From: Paraburkholderia sp. PGU19
GTDB taxonomy: Bacteria; Pseudomonadota; Gammaproteobacteria; Burkholderiales; Burkholderiaceae
Assembly: GCF_013426915.1 (NCBI RefSeq)
Contig: NZ_AP023181.1
Location: 1,178,001 to 1,242,000, forward strand
Reading direction: 5' to 3'
DNA: 64,000 bases
Part shown: positions 49,785 to 59,173 of the stretch, in pieces
Numbering within the stretch: position 1 is the stretch's first letter
Layout: each line of letters starts with the position of its first letter
The notes under the pieces: model-generated
What the model was told of the DNA's origin: nothing
What the model saw: only the letters and a program-made list of their open reading frames with translations
The model's database searches: none
Made by a program: the position numbers and the translations under genes

Positions 49785-50501
49785 ATGAATACGGAAAAGA
49801 ATGGGACGACAGCGACGCCAGCCTATCAGCAACTGAAGGACTATGTTCGGAAGATGATTGAAACGGGGCAGTGGCGCCTGGGTGACATGATTCCGACGGA
49901 ACTCTCATTGGCGAGCGAATTTGCGTTGTCGCGAATGACGGTAAATCGCGCACTACGCGAACTCGTGAGCGAGAATGTCCTGACACGAGTACGTGGCCGT
50001 GGGACCTTCATCACCGATCGTCGCTATCAATCGACTTTAATCGAGATCCGCAGTATTGCTGAGGAGATTCGCTCACGTGGCGACGCGCATCGCAGCAAAG
50101 TTCTACTTCTTGAGTCGACTCATGACGCCGCCGCCCTGCAAACCCTTGAGTTGCCCCAAAACGGTACTGCATTCCACTCGCGCGTCGTGCATTTCGAGAA
50201 CGATGTACCGATACAATTCGAAGATCGTTACGTCAATAGCCTCGTTTTTCCGGACTATCTGGACCAAGATTTCGAGTCCGAGACGCCAAATGAGTACATG
50301 ATGCGCGTTGCGCCCGCGCAAGGCGCGGAATACTGGATAACGGCACGTAAGACTAACGCGATCGTCAGGCAGGCCCTGATGATGCCAATAGGCGAGCCGT
50401 GTCTGGTACTGCGACGAAGGACCGAAGCCCAACGACAAATCGCAAGTGATGTCACTCTTTGGCATCCGGCTAGCAGATACAAACTTAACGGTAGATATTG
50501 A
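49785..50501 (+). CDS. hutC: GntR/HutC-family transcriptional regulator
   Basis: 238 aa regulator: a winged-helix GntR domain at the N-terminus (PAYQQLKDYVRKMIETGQWR, GDMIPTELSLASEFALSRMT, VNRALRELVSENVLTRVRGR) followed by a UTRA ligand-binding domain ending VTLWHPASRYKLNGRY. The motif RGRGTFI and this ending are characteristic of HutC, the urocanate-responsive repressor of histidine utilisation. It is convergent with the MFS gene at the end of the hut-like operon, and a urocanase is encoded in that operon, which supports the role. Its ligand could also be a urocanate analogue. Confidence 0.88.
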   Translation: MNTEKNGTTATPAYQQLKDYVRKMIETGQWRLGDMIPTELSLASEFALSRMTVNRALRELVSENVLTRVRGRGTFITDRRYQSTLIEIRSIAEEIRSRGDAHRSKVLLLESTHDAAALQTLELPQNGTAFHSRVVHFENDVPIQFEDRYVNSLVFPDYLDQDFESETPNEYMMRVAPAQGAEYWITARKTNAIVRQALMMPIGEPCLVLRRRTEAQRQIASDVTLWHPASRYKLNGRY

Positions 50502-50717
50502 GCGTTGGGAGCCTGATCAAGTCAGTCTCCGACCTGATATGCACCCGATCCGGCCTTTGTGTATCGTGCCTGACGCGGAAAAGCCGATTCGGACACCACT
50601 CCTCCTGCACACGGCTCTGCGCTTTCTCCGCCAGACGGCGCATGACGGAAGGCGCATGGAGCGCCGGCTGTTCACCGTGAAACGGACAGCTCGGCGCTCG
50701 TAGAGATAGCGAACGCT
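50502..50717. other. Short convergent intergenic region
   Basis: About 215 bp between the convergent hutC and MFS genes; no clear terminator hairpin with T-run seen. Confidence 0.4.
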
Positions 50718-52019
50718 TTAAACAACTTGTCTCCGCTGTCCGGCGTTCACTTCATCTAGCTGGGAGCCGAGACGCTGGAACCGGCGCAAATCAGCGGCTG
50801 GATGGATGAGGCACGCGGCGATCAAACCCAGTGTGGCAACCAACAACCCGGCATCAATGTAACCCGTGCGGAAGCCTTCGGCCGCGTCGGCACCAACATC
50901 GACAATGATACCCATCGCAATGGGTGCAATCAGGCCTGCGATAGTGTGAATCGAGTTCGTTATACCGAGCATTGCACCGCGTTGCGAGGGCGGGCTGATT
51001 TCCCCGATCAACGTTGATCCAAGCGTAAAAATTACGCTACCAATCGAAAAGCTCAAAGCAATCAGCGCCACTTTCAACGGACCCATCGGCACCAGCGGCA
51101 GGCACACCATCGCGACGCCAGCGATCATGACGCAAGCGCAGCCAAATAGCCCGCGTGAATAACGGCTGGAATAACCAACTTTCGTCATGCCCTGAGAAAT
51201 AAACGCGCAGAATGGTGCAAGGACCATCTGCGTCACCGACGGAAGCAACACAATCCAGGCTGCGAATGAAGGTGTCAAATGCAGTCCCCGGATCAAATAG
51301 TTGGCGAGCCACACGATATTCAGCGCGATGATCCAGTAAGCAGCGAATCCAGCGATAAACACGCCTAGTGCGGTACGGCTAAGCAGCAATTGCACGTACG
51401 GAACTTTCAGCGTAGCGCTCATGCCGTCAGTCGCACCGCGATCCAGCGGTCCGTCCTTCCCAAGCATAAACCACACTACGGCCCAGCAAAAGCCAGTCAC
51501 GCTTAGCACCATGAAAGCGGCATGCCAGCCAAAATGCACAATGATCCACGTAAGTAATGGTGCGACTACCCCTGTGCCAAACGCCGCACCACACGCAACC
51601 ACGCTACTCGGCACAGCGCGTTTGGCATCGCCGAACCATTTGTAGACCGCGTGGATCGCAATCGGGAATGCCGGTCCTTCGGCCGCGCCAAGCACCACGC
51701 GGCTAGCGAGCAGCACGCCGAAATTCACGGCACCCGCCATCGGTAGCAGCGTGATAGCCCAGACGATGCTCATAGTGAGCATGATGGCCTTGGTGCTGAC
51801 TCGGTTCGACAGAAAGCCGACCGCTATGCCCGAAACCGAGAACAGTATGAAGAAGGCACTCCCGAGCGCGCCAAACTGCGCGTGCGTCAAGCCCAGCTCC
51901 TTCATGATCGACGTGCTAGACAAGCCGATGATGGCCTTATCAGCAAAATTGACAAGCATGAACAGGAAGACCATGACGACGATCAACCATGCTCTCCGAG
52001 AGTCATCGATTCCATGCAT
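50718..52019 (-). CDS. MFS transporter (anion:cation symporter-like)
   Basis: 433 aa major facilitator superfamily protein with 12 predicted helices, starting MHGIDDSRRAWLIVVMVFLF. The first loop contains NFADKAIIGLSSTSIMKELG, a pattern typical of the ACS/phthalate-type permease branch, and the loop 2-3 motif reads GFLSNRVSTK. ATG 52019 is preceded by GGAG at 7-nt spacing; the longer frame adds 46 unlikely residues. It is last in the gene string OCD-hutU-HAL-MFS and probably imports the organic acid or amino acid that the cluster degrades. Substrate is not readable from the sequence. Confidence 0.88.
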   Translation of the reverse strand: MHGIDDSRRAWLIVVMVFLFMLVNFADKAIIGLSSTSIMKELGLTHAQFGALGSAFFILFSVSGIAVGFLSNRVSTKAIMLTMSIVWAITLLPMAGAVNFGVLLASRVVLGAAEGPAFPIAIHAVYKWFGDAKRAVPSSVVACGAAFGTGVVAPLLTWIIVHFGWHAAFMVLSVTGFCWAVVWFMLGKDGPLDRGATDGMSATLKVPYVQLLLSRTALGVFIAGFAAYWIIALNIVWLANYLIRGLHLTPSFAAWIVLLPSVTQMVLAPFCAFISQGMTKVGYSSRYSRGLFGCACVMIAGVAMVCLPLVPMGPLKVALIALSFSIGSVIFTLGSTLIGEISPPSQRGAMLGITNSIHTIAGLIAPIAMGIIVDVGADAAEGFRTGYIDAGLLVATLGLIAACLIHPAADLRRFQRLGSQLDEVNAGQRRQVV

Positions 52020-52543
52020 AACATAGCTCCAGATAACGACAACACTGACCCGATTGTGGCAAGCCGGTGATATCGAAAAAAGCGACGCCTCGCAGCATCC
52101 TGCAAGTAACCCTTGATAACTGTCAGAAGTTTCGGCCATACGACGTTTTGCAATCACTCGCTACGCAACACGCCGGTATAGCCTCTACGTCCGCCACGCA
52201 ATTGACTGCTTCTATCTATGCCGCTTGAAGCGGAGCATGCCGCATTTTCAGCAATGCGTCGCCCGATGAACGTCGCGATTTGAACTGGGCATACAGAACG
52301 GTGCATTTTGACAGATCGCATCTGGCCATCAGAATGACCTGCCCATATTATGTCGGGCGACATTGTAATCGGTCTTTGCCCCGATATATCTAGCCGCCTT
52401 TCCTCGACGCCTTCCCGGCTGACATCTTTCAGCCGCTGTGCTCTGCGTGTCTTGTGCTCCGCTGCCTAAATGACCGTTCATCCACGACCTCAAGGCTAAG
52501 GTCTTCAGGCTTAACGTTGAGTAACGTCTCTCGCGCATCACGT
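52020..52543. other. Gap between the lyase and MFS genes
   Basis: About 520 bp without a supportable gene, which is long for an operon; the MFS gene may have its own promoter here. Confidence 0.4.
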
Positions 52544-54187
52544 TCAGTTCGAGTACTGCTTCAGGAAGATGGCGGCCTTCCGGAATTCCGACGTAAATGG
52601 CCGGTCAGTGTCACGAAAATTAACTATCTGTCGGAACGCGCCCATGAACATCTCAGTCTGGGGCGATGCCGAGAAGCCGCCCGGCTGTCGCTTGCGCAGG
52701 TCAACCGCTTGAGCAGCAGACACTAATTCGATGCCAAGCAACTGAAAGTGATTGTCGATTTCGTTGCGTACGCGACGCACCACTTGCGGTGCGTTTGTCG
52801 CGATGTCTTCGATATCTCCCGCGACCGGCAGATAGTCGAGAGAGACGGGCATCGCGAGCTCTTTATTCGCCATGGCAAGCACGACCGGAGGCTTTTCCAT
52901 TGCGCCGAACGCATGCAGTGTGTTGTCGGTGCCGAGGAAGCGGCTCAGATGCGTGAAACGCGGGTCGTTGAGCTTGATTATCTGTTGTGCGGATGCGAGA
53001 GAATTGTGCGCGATTGCGATGCCCATTTCTTCGAATGTCAGTACGAGCGGCAGTGGTTCGAAGTTCGCAGTTGGCAGCACTGCCCCCGTCAGACCATCGC
53101 GGTTCACATAGCTCCGCCTGGCCTGGTAAAGATCCGACTTCGGTTTGACGCCCACCGAGACACCCGGATTGTCATCCGAGGAGTTCAACTGAATCATGAT
53201 TTGATTGCGCGCTTCCTCAGAGCTACGGTCAAGTTCGGCCAGTAGATATGGCGCGTCCCGGAAGCTCAGCGGATCCTGCAGTGCTCGCGCATCGTCCCGT
53301 TGCCATAGTGAGCTACCAGCGAGGAGTGAACGTAGCGCCGCACCGGTAAGCATCACGTGTGGAAATGGATGCAACGATAGCGAATCCTCAAGAAACGGCG
53401 AGACGTTGCCATTCAGACCCTGCAGAGCGACTGCGTAGACCAGCTTGGCCATCTTGTTCAACTGCGTCAGGTCGACAAGCGCGAGACTCGCCATGCCAGT
53501 TGTATAGGCGTTTGAACTGAGAATGCCGAGCGCGTCCTTTCCCCACGGCTTGATCGGCTGGATATCTTCTTCAGAGAGTGCATGTGACGCATCAGTCTTT
53601 ACGCCACGGTAGTAAACGTCGCCCTCACCCATCATAGTCAGACCGACGTGCGCCAGCAGCGTAATGTCCGCTTCACCCATCGAACCGTTCGACGGTATCG
53701 CTGGAGTAATGCCGTGGTTGAGCAGCTGCGCATACATGTCCGCCACCGCTGGTTGGACGCCTGCAGCGCCGACCAGCATCTGGTTAAGACGCACCGCCAT
53801 CGCAGCACGGGCATCGCGTATATCCATGTCTGCGCCGACACCCGCGGAGTGCGCGCGCAACAACGCGGCGTTGAAGCGCATCGACGCGTCAATGACCTCA
53901 GGTGTCAGCCGGCCCTTGGCATCGACCATCTGACGATCCTTATTCAGGCCGACACCAACGGTCAGGCCGTAGATTCGCTGACCATCCGCAGCCGCAGCCA
54001 GCACGACATCGTGTCCCTTTGCGACGCGTGCAAGAGATGAAGCCGGAACTTCAACAGCCTCCCCATCCGCAACGAGCGCGATCGCTTCCGGCGTGACGCT
54101 TCTTCCGTCGAGCGTGACGGCAGCTTGGCATGAAAACGACGCGAGAACCGCCGCGATGCCGACCACATAACGAAAAGCCCTTCGCAT
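52544..54187 (-). CDS. Exported histidine/aromatic ammonia-lyase homologue lacking the MIO triad
   Basis: 547 aa. Residues 1-22 are a signal peptide (MRRAFRYVVGIAAVLASFSC QA), so the enzyme should act in the periplasm. The fold is the HAL/PAL/TAL family: catalytic-loop Tyr73 in RIYGLTVGVGLNKDR, SSNAYTTGMASLAL, ALQDPLSFRDAPYLL and NSSDDNPGVSVG. At the cofactor site, where HAL reads GSVGASGDLAPLAH, this protein reads GSMGEADITLLAH (residues 168-180): the Ala-Ser-Gly that cyclises to MIO is missing and the loop is one residue shorter. It is therefore unlikely to be a normal histidine ammonia-lyase; ergothionase is a known MIO-less relative. It lies between a urocanase and an MFS transporter. Substrate unknown. 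Confidence 0.85.
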   Translation of the reverse strand: MRRAFRYVVGIAAVLASFSCQAAVTLDGRSVTPEAIALVADGEAVEVPASSLARVAKGHDVVLAAAADGQRIYGLTVGVGLNKDRQMVDAKGRLTPEVIDASMRFNAALLRAHSAGVGADMDIRDARAAMAVRLNQMLVGAAGVQPAVADMYAQLLNHGITPAIPSNGSMGEADITLLAHVGLTMMGEGDVYYRGVKTDASHALSEEDIQPIKPWGKDALGILSSNAYTTGMASLALVDLTQLNKMAKLVYAVALQGLNGNVSPFLEDSLSLHPFPHVMLTGAALRSLLAGSSLWQRDDARALQDPLSFRDAPYLLAELDRSSEEARNQIMIQLNSSDDNPGVSVGVKPKSDLYQARRSYVNRDGLTGAVLPTANFEPLPLVLTFEEMGIAIAHNSLASAQQIIKLNDPRFTHLSRFLGTDNTLHAFGAMEKPPVVLAMANKELAMPVSLDYLPVAGDIEDIATNAPQVVRRVRNEIDNHFQLLGIELVSAAQAVDLRKRQPGGFSASPQTEMFMGAFRQIVNFRDTDRPFTSEFRKAAIFLKQYSN

Positions 54188-54499
54188 TTAGTTATTCCCA
54201 CGTTTCTTGGTTGAGACAAGACGGGTTTCGACGAACACCTTCCCGATGCTGCAATAAGACCGGCCAAGCGTATATGTCTCGATATTGCTAAAAGAGTTAG
54301 CGACGAACTGAGTCGCGAGCAGGGCCCGTCGAATCTCGTGATGGTTCACAGATGATTGACCGATTCGAAAGTTTAGTGTTCGAAACGACACTTTCTCTAC
54401 ATTTCCTACGTTCCCCGACGACACCGTGACCTGAAGATTTTTCCGCTCTTCACTGAGGGCAACGCCATACGCGCCTGTGCGCGCAACTCGTGGCCGTGC
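54188..54499. other. Gap between hutU and the lyase gene
   Basis: About 310 bp. A 78-codon minus-strand frame (54188-54424; KVSFRTLNFRIGQSSVNHHE, TQFVANSFSNIETYTLGRSY) ends next to the lyase start; it has protein-like composition but no known family, so I do not call it a gene. A second promoter for the lyase could be here. Confidence 0.3.
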
Positions 54500-56200
54500 T
54501 CATGCTAATGCTCTACGGCCCAGCATCGGCAGCTTGAGACCGGCTTCGCGAGCCGTCGACTGCGCGAGTTCGTAGCCGGCATCCGCGTGACGCATCACGC
54601 CCGTTGCGGGGTCGTTGAACAGCACGCGGCCGAGGCGCTCATGCGCGGCGTCCGAACCATCGGCGACGATCACGACGCCCGAGTGCTGGCTGAAGCCCAT
54701 GCCGACACCGCCGCCATGATGCAGCGACACCCACGATGCGCCGCCTGCCGTGTTCAGCAGTGCGTTGAGCAGCGGCCAGTCGCTGACGGCGTCCGAGCCG
54801 TCTTTCATCGATTCCGTTTCGCGGTTCGGGCTCGCGACGGAACCCGTATCCAGGTGATCGCGGCCGATCACGATCGGCGCCTTCAGTTCGCCGTTCTTGA
54901 CCATTTCGTTGAACGCCTGGCCCAGACGATAGCGATCCTTCACGCCAACCCAGCAGATACGCGCCGGCAAGCCCTGGAACGCGATGCGTTCGCGCGCCAT
55001 GTCGAGCCAGTTGTGCAGATGCGGATCGTCGGGAATCAGTTCCTTGACCTTCGCATCCGTCTTGTAGATGTCTTCCGGATCGCCCGACAGCGCGACCCAG
55101 CGGAACGGACCCTTGCCTTCACAGAACAGCGGACGGATATACGCGGGCACGAAGCCGGGGAAATCGAACGCGTTCTGCACGCCCATTTCCAGCGCCATCT
55201 GACGGATGTTGTTGCCGTAGTCGAGCGTCGCCGCGCCGCGTTCCTGCAGCGTGAGCATCGCCTGCACCTGCTTGGCCATCGACTGCTTGGCGGGCGTCAC
55301 GATGCTTTGCGGGTCGGTCTTCTGACGCTCGCGCCAGTCTTCGATCTTCCAACCCTGCGGCAGATAGCCGTGGATCGGGTCATGGGCGCTAGTCTGGTCG
55401 GTCACGCAGTCCGGCGTGATGTTGCGCTTCACGAGTTCGGCGAACACGTCGGCTGCATTGCCGAGCAAGCCGATCGATACGGGCGTGCCCGTCTTCTTCG
55501 CTTCTTCGATCATTGCGAGCGCTTCGTCGAGCGTCATCGCCTTCTTGTCGACATAACGCGTCTTCAGACGGAAGTCGATGCGCGACTCATCGCATTCGAC
55601 GGCGATCATCGAGAAGCCCGCCATCGTCGCTGCGAGCGGCTGCGCGCCACCCATGCCGCCGAGGCCGCCCGTCAAAATCCAGCGGCCCTTCGGGTCGCCG
55701 TTGAAGTGCTGGTTCGCCACCGAGAAGAATGTCTCATACGTGCCCTGCACGATGCCCTGGCTGCCGATGTAGATCCAGCTGCCCGCCGTCATCTGGCCGT
55801 ACATCATCAGGCCCTTGCGGTCGAGTTCGTGGAAGTGATCCCAGTTCGCCCAGTGCGGCACGAGATTCGAGTTCGCGAGCAGCACGCGCGGCGCGTCGGC
55901 ATGCGTGCGGAACACGCCAACGGGCTTACCCGATTGAATCAGCAGCGTCTCGTTCTCTTCGAGGTCCTTCAGCGACGTGAGGATCTGGTCGAAGCAATCC
56001 CAGTTACGCGCCGCGCGCCCGATGCCGCCATACACGACGAGCGCATGCGGATGCTCGGCCACTTCCGGGTCCAGGTTGTTCTGGATCATCCGGTACGCGG
56101 CTTCCGCGATCCAGGTCTTGCAGGTTTTCTCGCTGCCACGCGGTGCGCGGATCGTGCGGGTCGGGTCGAGGCGCGGGTCGATGGGTTTTGAATCGTTCAT
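54500..56200 (-). CDS. hutU: Urocanate hydratase
   Basis: 566 aa cytosolic enzyme converting urocanate to imidazolone propionate with tightly bound NAD. Landmarks are [34 protein letters not shown], the NAD loop [19 protein letters not shown], and [20 protein letters not shown] with [12 protein letters not shown] chose ATG 56200 ([20 protein letters not shown]), giving the usual HutU length, over the frame extension to 56248. It follows the ornithine-cyclodeaminase-like gene by about 60 bp. Given the unusual lyase next door, the true substrate could be a urocanate analogue such as thiourocanate; the sequence does not decide. Confidence 0.93.
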   Translation of the reverse strand: MNDSKPIDPRLDPTRTIRAPRGSEKTCKTWIAEAAYRMIQNNLDPEVAEHPHALVVYGGIGRAARNWDCFDQILTSLKDLEENETLLIQSGKPVGVFRTHADAPRVLLANSNLVPHWANWDHFHELDRKGLMMYGQMTAGSWIYIGSQGIVQGTYETFFSVANQHFNGDPKGRWILTGGLGGMGGAQPLAATMAGFSMIAVECDESRIDFRLKTRYVDKKAMTLDEALAMIEEAKKTGTPVSIGLLGNAADVFAELVKRNITPDCVTDQTSAHDPIHGYLPQGWKIEDWRERQKTDPQSIVTPAKQSMAKQVQAMLTLQERGAATLDYGNNIRQMALEMGVQNAFDFPGFVPAYIRPLFCEGKGPFRWVALSGDPEDIYKTDAKVKELIPDDPHLHNWLDMARERIAFQGLPARICWVGVKDRYRLGQAFNEMVKNGELKAPIVIGRDHLDTGSVASPNRETESMKDGSDAVSDWPLLNALLNTAGGASWVSLHHGGGVGMGFSQHSGVVIVADGSDAAHERLGRVLFNDPATGVMRHADAGYELAQSTAREAGLKLPMLGRRALA

Positions 56201-56257
56201 GACATTTCGAATGAGGGACCGGCGAGCCGGGTTCAGGTCAAAAAGCACATCCTTGGA

Positions 56258-57262
56258 TCAGGCAAAGCGCAGCGTTTGACCGATATCCAAATTCTTCGCT
56301 TTTTCCAGCAACGCGTGCCCGAGCGCGATATCGCTCAGGCTAAGACCTCGATGCCAGAAAAGGATAGTTTCGTCATCGCTTTCACGTCCCGGCTTCACGC
56401 CCGCGACGATCTGGCCGAGTTCGGCGTGCAGTGTCTCCTCACTCAGTTTGCCTGCGTCGACGTGCGCCCGCAGCGCACCAAACGGGAGACCTTTCCTACA
56501 TTGCCCCCAATCATCGACAATCATCTTGTCCATGATGTCCGTCAACGTGAACTCGACGGCACTCATCGTGCCGTACGGCACCACGAAGGCTCCCTTTTTG
56601 ATCCACTCAGTTTTGAGTAGTGGCTCCGGGGCCGGTAGACGAGATGCCTCGACAACGATATCCGCATCTCGTACACATGCTTCCCAGTTATCGACGACGC
56701 GTACCGGCTTGCGAAGAACGTGCGAAAGCCTCGCGGCAAACGCGTAGCGGCTTTCGGTACGCTTCGAGTGCACGCGAATTTCCTCGAAATTAAAGAAGTG
56801 GTCGAGCAATCGCACATTCCAGTATGAGGTTCCGCGCGCCCCGATGTGGGCGAGCACCTTGCTGTCCTTGCGCGCGAGATACTTAGCGCCGAGCGCAGTT
56901 GTCGCGCCAGTGCGCATGTCAGTGATCGAGGTCGCGTCCAGGATTGCTTTCGGTACGCCGGTTTGTGGATCGAACAGATTGAGAAGAGCCAACTCCGACG
57001 GTAGGCCGTGCTTATAGTTGTCAACAAAGTCTCCGACCGTCTTGACTCCTGCGAGGCCCAACGGATGGATCACACCACGCAGCACATTGAAGTGCCCTTT
57101 TTCGGAACTTTCCGGAATCAGGTGCACGCGGGGCTCAATGACGGTTTGCCCTCGGCCCTGTGCGTCCAATCCTTTCTCCACCGCGTCCAGAATTTCCTGA
57201 TCTGTCAACGCCAAATGTGCGATGTCGGGGCCGTTGAGGTACGTGAGATGAATAGATTGCAT
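56258..57262 (-). CDS. Ornithine cyclodeaminase/mu-crystallin family protein
   Basis: 334 aa NAD(P)-dependent enzyme of the OCD/mu-crystallin family. It shows EPRVHLIPESSEKGHFNVLR, AGVKTVGDFVDNYKHGLPS, ILDATSITDMRTGATTALGA (the conserved T-x-x-R-T/M-A-type helix) and a Rossmann segment VLAHIGARGTSYWNVRLLDH. Family members act as ornithine cyclodeaminase, ketimine/pyrroline-2-carboxylate reductase or alanine dehydrogenase. ATG 57262 is the first gene of the hut-like string. Its role in the pathway is not clear: it could reduce an imine or release ammonia from a downstream intermediate. The sequence is intact. Confidence 0.9.
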   Translation of the reverse strand: MQSIHLTYLNGPDIAHLALTDQEILDAVEKGLDAQGRGQTVIEPRVHLIPESSEKGHFNVLRGVIHPLGLAGVKTVGDFVDNYKHGLPSELALLNLFDPQTGVPKAILDATSITDMRTGATTALGAKYLARKDSKVLAHIGARGTSYWNVRLLDHFFNFEEIRVHSKRTESRYAFAARLSHVLRKPVRVVDNWEACVRDADIVVEASRLPAPEPLLKTEWIKKGAFVVPYGTMSAVEFTLTDIMDKMIVDDWGQCRKGLPFGALRAHVDAGKLSEETLHAELGQIVAGVKPGRESDDETILFWHRGLSLSDIALGHALLEKAKNLDIGQTLRFA

Positions 57263-57916
57263 TTAGTTATTCTCCAGTCGTGGATATGGGACTGTTAAGC
57301 CGCACACGTCGCGATCAGCAGCCAGCCAATACTGAAGCCTAGCAAGGTTAAAAAATCATGTCTATACATTTGCGATGTTTTGCACAAATCCCCGTAGATC
57401 AAGATGCCTACGTTACACCACCTTCTCATATGTATATACTTTATCGCATGCAAGGTGCGTCCACGGTACTTGGGTTCGGGGCGCGGCAGGAGGGATTTTC
57501 GAGGTTGAAGGGACGCTAAAGCCCGACGGCCAAGCTGCAAATCAGCCCTGCCGGTGATGGGAACGATGGTTTGTTAAAGCTGACCTGCTTGGTCTTCGAC
57601 GGGATCAGAGTCGTAAGGACGAAAATCCGCGAGATTGCCCGCCTGGAGTCAAAACATAAGAAAAATCGGGAATGCTGACCCGAACTATCGGGTTGACCTA
57701 TGCATGGTATGTGGAGGCAAGCCGGCCGCATTAAACTTCGCCCACCCACGATGAATCCTGTGCACGACGTGGGGTCTTGACGCTTTAAAACCTCACAGCC
57801 CGAAATCGCGCCACAAGCGGATAGGCACAGCTGGAAGAATTCGAACCAAATCGAGACCAAATAGAACCGAGCACTCGATATTATTCCCTCACCAACCTTT
57901 GAATATGGAGAGAATG
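57263..57916. promoter_or_regulatory. Promoter region of the hut-like operon
   Basis: Intergenic region between the OCD-like gene (minus) and the AhpD-like gene (plus). Two dyad motifs lie 100-180 bp upstream of the operon start: ATGTCTATACAT at 57358-57369 and GTATATAC at 57432-57439. They share the TGTATA core with CTATACAA upstream of hutC (49746-49753). HutC sites in other bacteria are TGTATA-type palindromes, so these are candidate operators. The remainder up to the AhpD-like gene shows no gene. Confidence 0.4.
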
Positions 57917-58222
57917 ATGATCGACATGAAGAACCTCGGCCGCCTGAAGAAACTGGATGAAAACGCACCTGCAGCCGCGAAAGCCTTCTGGGCGTTTAAC
58001 GACGCGGCGTTCGCTGAAGGCGCGCTCAGCGTTCAGCAAAAGCAACTCATCGCGGTCGCGGTCGCGTTGACAACGCAATGTCCTTACTGCATCGAACTGC
58101 ATACCAAAGACGCTCGCAACGCTGGAGCCACCGACGAGCAGCTTGCCGAAGCGGCTCTCGTTGCGGCAGCAATCCGTGCCGGCGGAGCAGTGACGCACTC
58201 TTCGCACTTGTTCAAGGAGTGA
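57917..58222 (+). CDS. AhpD-like carboxymuconolactone decarboxylase family protein
   Basis: 101 aa. The redox motif CPYCIELHTKDARNAGA carries the C-x-x-C-x-x-x-H of AhpD-type alkylhydroperoxidase proteins, preceded by SVQQKQLIAVAVALTTQ and followed by a helical C-terminus AALVAAAIRAGGAVTHS. Such proteins reduce peroxides through the paired Cys. ATG 57917 has GGAG 6 nt upstream (57907-57910); ATG 57914 is too close and the TTG at 57899 is unlikely. The gene stands alone at the start of a decayed stretch. Confidence 0.9.
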   Translation: MIDMKNLGRLKKLDENAPAAAKAFWAFNDAAFAEGALSVQQKQLIAVAVALTTQCPYCIELHTKDARNAGATDEQLAEAALVAAAIRAGGAVTHSSHLFKE

Positions 58223-58404
58223 TGCCTTCGAGTCACGCTTCCGACTCGCGCGCGGCGAGCGGCCAGAACCAAGTCTCTCTTGACTTCAGAAGGCGTCGGA
58301 AGTGCTCGCCGACCTGCCTTGTCTGTCTTCTACCGAGTTGCGAGGAAGACGGACGATTCCCTCGATTCCGGCTTTAACCTGCCGCCGCGTCTACGGGAGA
58401 GTTA

Positions 58405-58600
58405 GTCTGACCCGCGACACAGTCAACCGGAGTTCGATCGCCCGGAATTCAAGTGAAGTGACAGAGGCTGCGGCTTGCTCAACAAGCGCGTCATTCTGGT
58501 GCGCCATCGAATCCATTTGTGAGACGGCTATATTCACCTATCCAATTCGTTTGTCCTGCTCTACGGATGCGGCGACGATCTCACAATTATGTCAGCGCCC
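58405..58600 (-). pseudogene. Chemoreceptor C-terminal fragment
   Basis: The minus strand reads NCEIVAASVEQDKRIG-stop-VNIAVSQMDSMAHQ, NDALVEQAAASVTSLEF. This is the end of the MCP signalling domain (compare [20 protein letters not shown] in the intact receptor at 29299). An in-frame stop and loss of everything upstream make it a dead fragment. Confidence 0.65.
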
Positions 58601-58782
58601 CGAACGTCTAAACAGCCAGACTCATCGATTTTGCTTACCCCGATTCCGGTCTGAGGTACAGTGCTGAGCCTGCCAGCGATGAACGCACGGCGCAGTAGGA
58701 AGTCTTGTCCATCATCGACAGTATTTTCAAACGGATGCCGTATGTTTCCACCGATATAATCGCGGTGTCAGAAGGAAAAAGT

Positions 58783-59048
58783 TTACGACAGGCGAGCAGA
58801 TACTTTATAGAGCGCTGCACCGACGTCAGACACGAGCTTTGCGACCATCCTGTCCAGCGGTTGACCATTCTCGTCGAACGCCTCATGCGCAAGACCCAGC
58901 GCGAACGATTGGGGAACAACGATAGCCCCAAGCTTGTCCGGGACTGCCCTTTCATACCCGTTTGCGAACGAAGCCCGCCTAGCGGCCCAGGCGAAGCAGA
59001 AATTAGTGCAGCAGCTTTGCCAGCGAACAACGCGGTAGGAACACGCAT
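58783..59048 (-). pseudogene. NADPH-dependent FMN reductase fragment, frameshifted
   Basis: One minus-strand frame gives LFAGKAAALISASPGPLGGL, a flavodoxin-fold FMN-reductase motif, and a second frame continues PDKLGAIVVPQSFALGLAHE, AFDENGQPLDRMVAKLVSDV to the natural stop at 58783. The N-terminal half, with the FMN phosphate loop, is missing and a frameshift lies near 58940-58970. The product would be non-functional. Confidence 0.55.
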
Positions 59049-59173
59049 GTTCCATCATTGCGAGATCAATGTGCTGGCAGTTCATTCTCGCATCGAGACG
59101 TAGGCGTCTCACGGTCGGAATTCACGCCCTTTCTGCACCGCGCGCGGTCGCGGACGGCTGCTGGCGGAAGATT

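Noticed and set aside
54587..56191. A 534-codon plus-strand frame over hutU
   Set aside because: Antisense shadow; HutU motifs are complete on the minus strand.
57516..57968. 150-codon minus-strand frame in the hut promoter region
   Set aside because: No start support or recognisable fold, and it overlaps the AhpD-like gene; considered chance.
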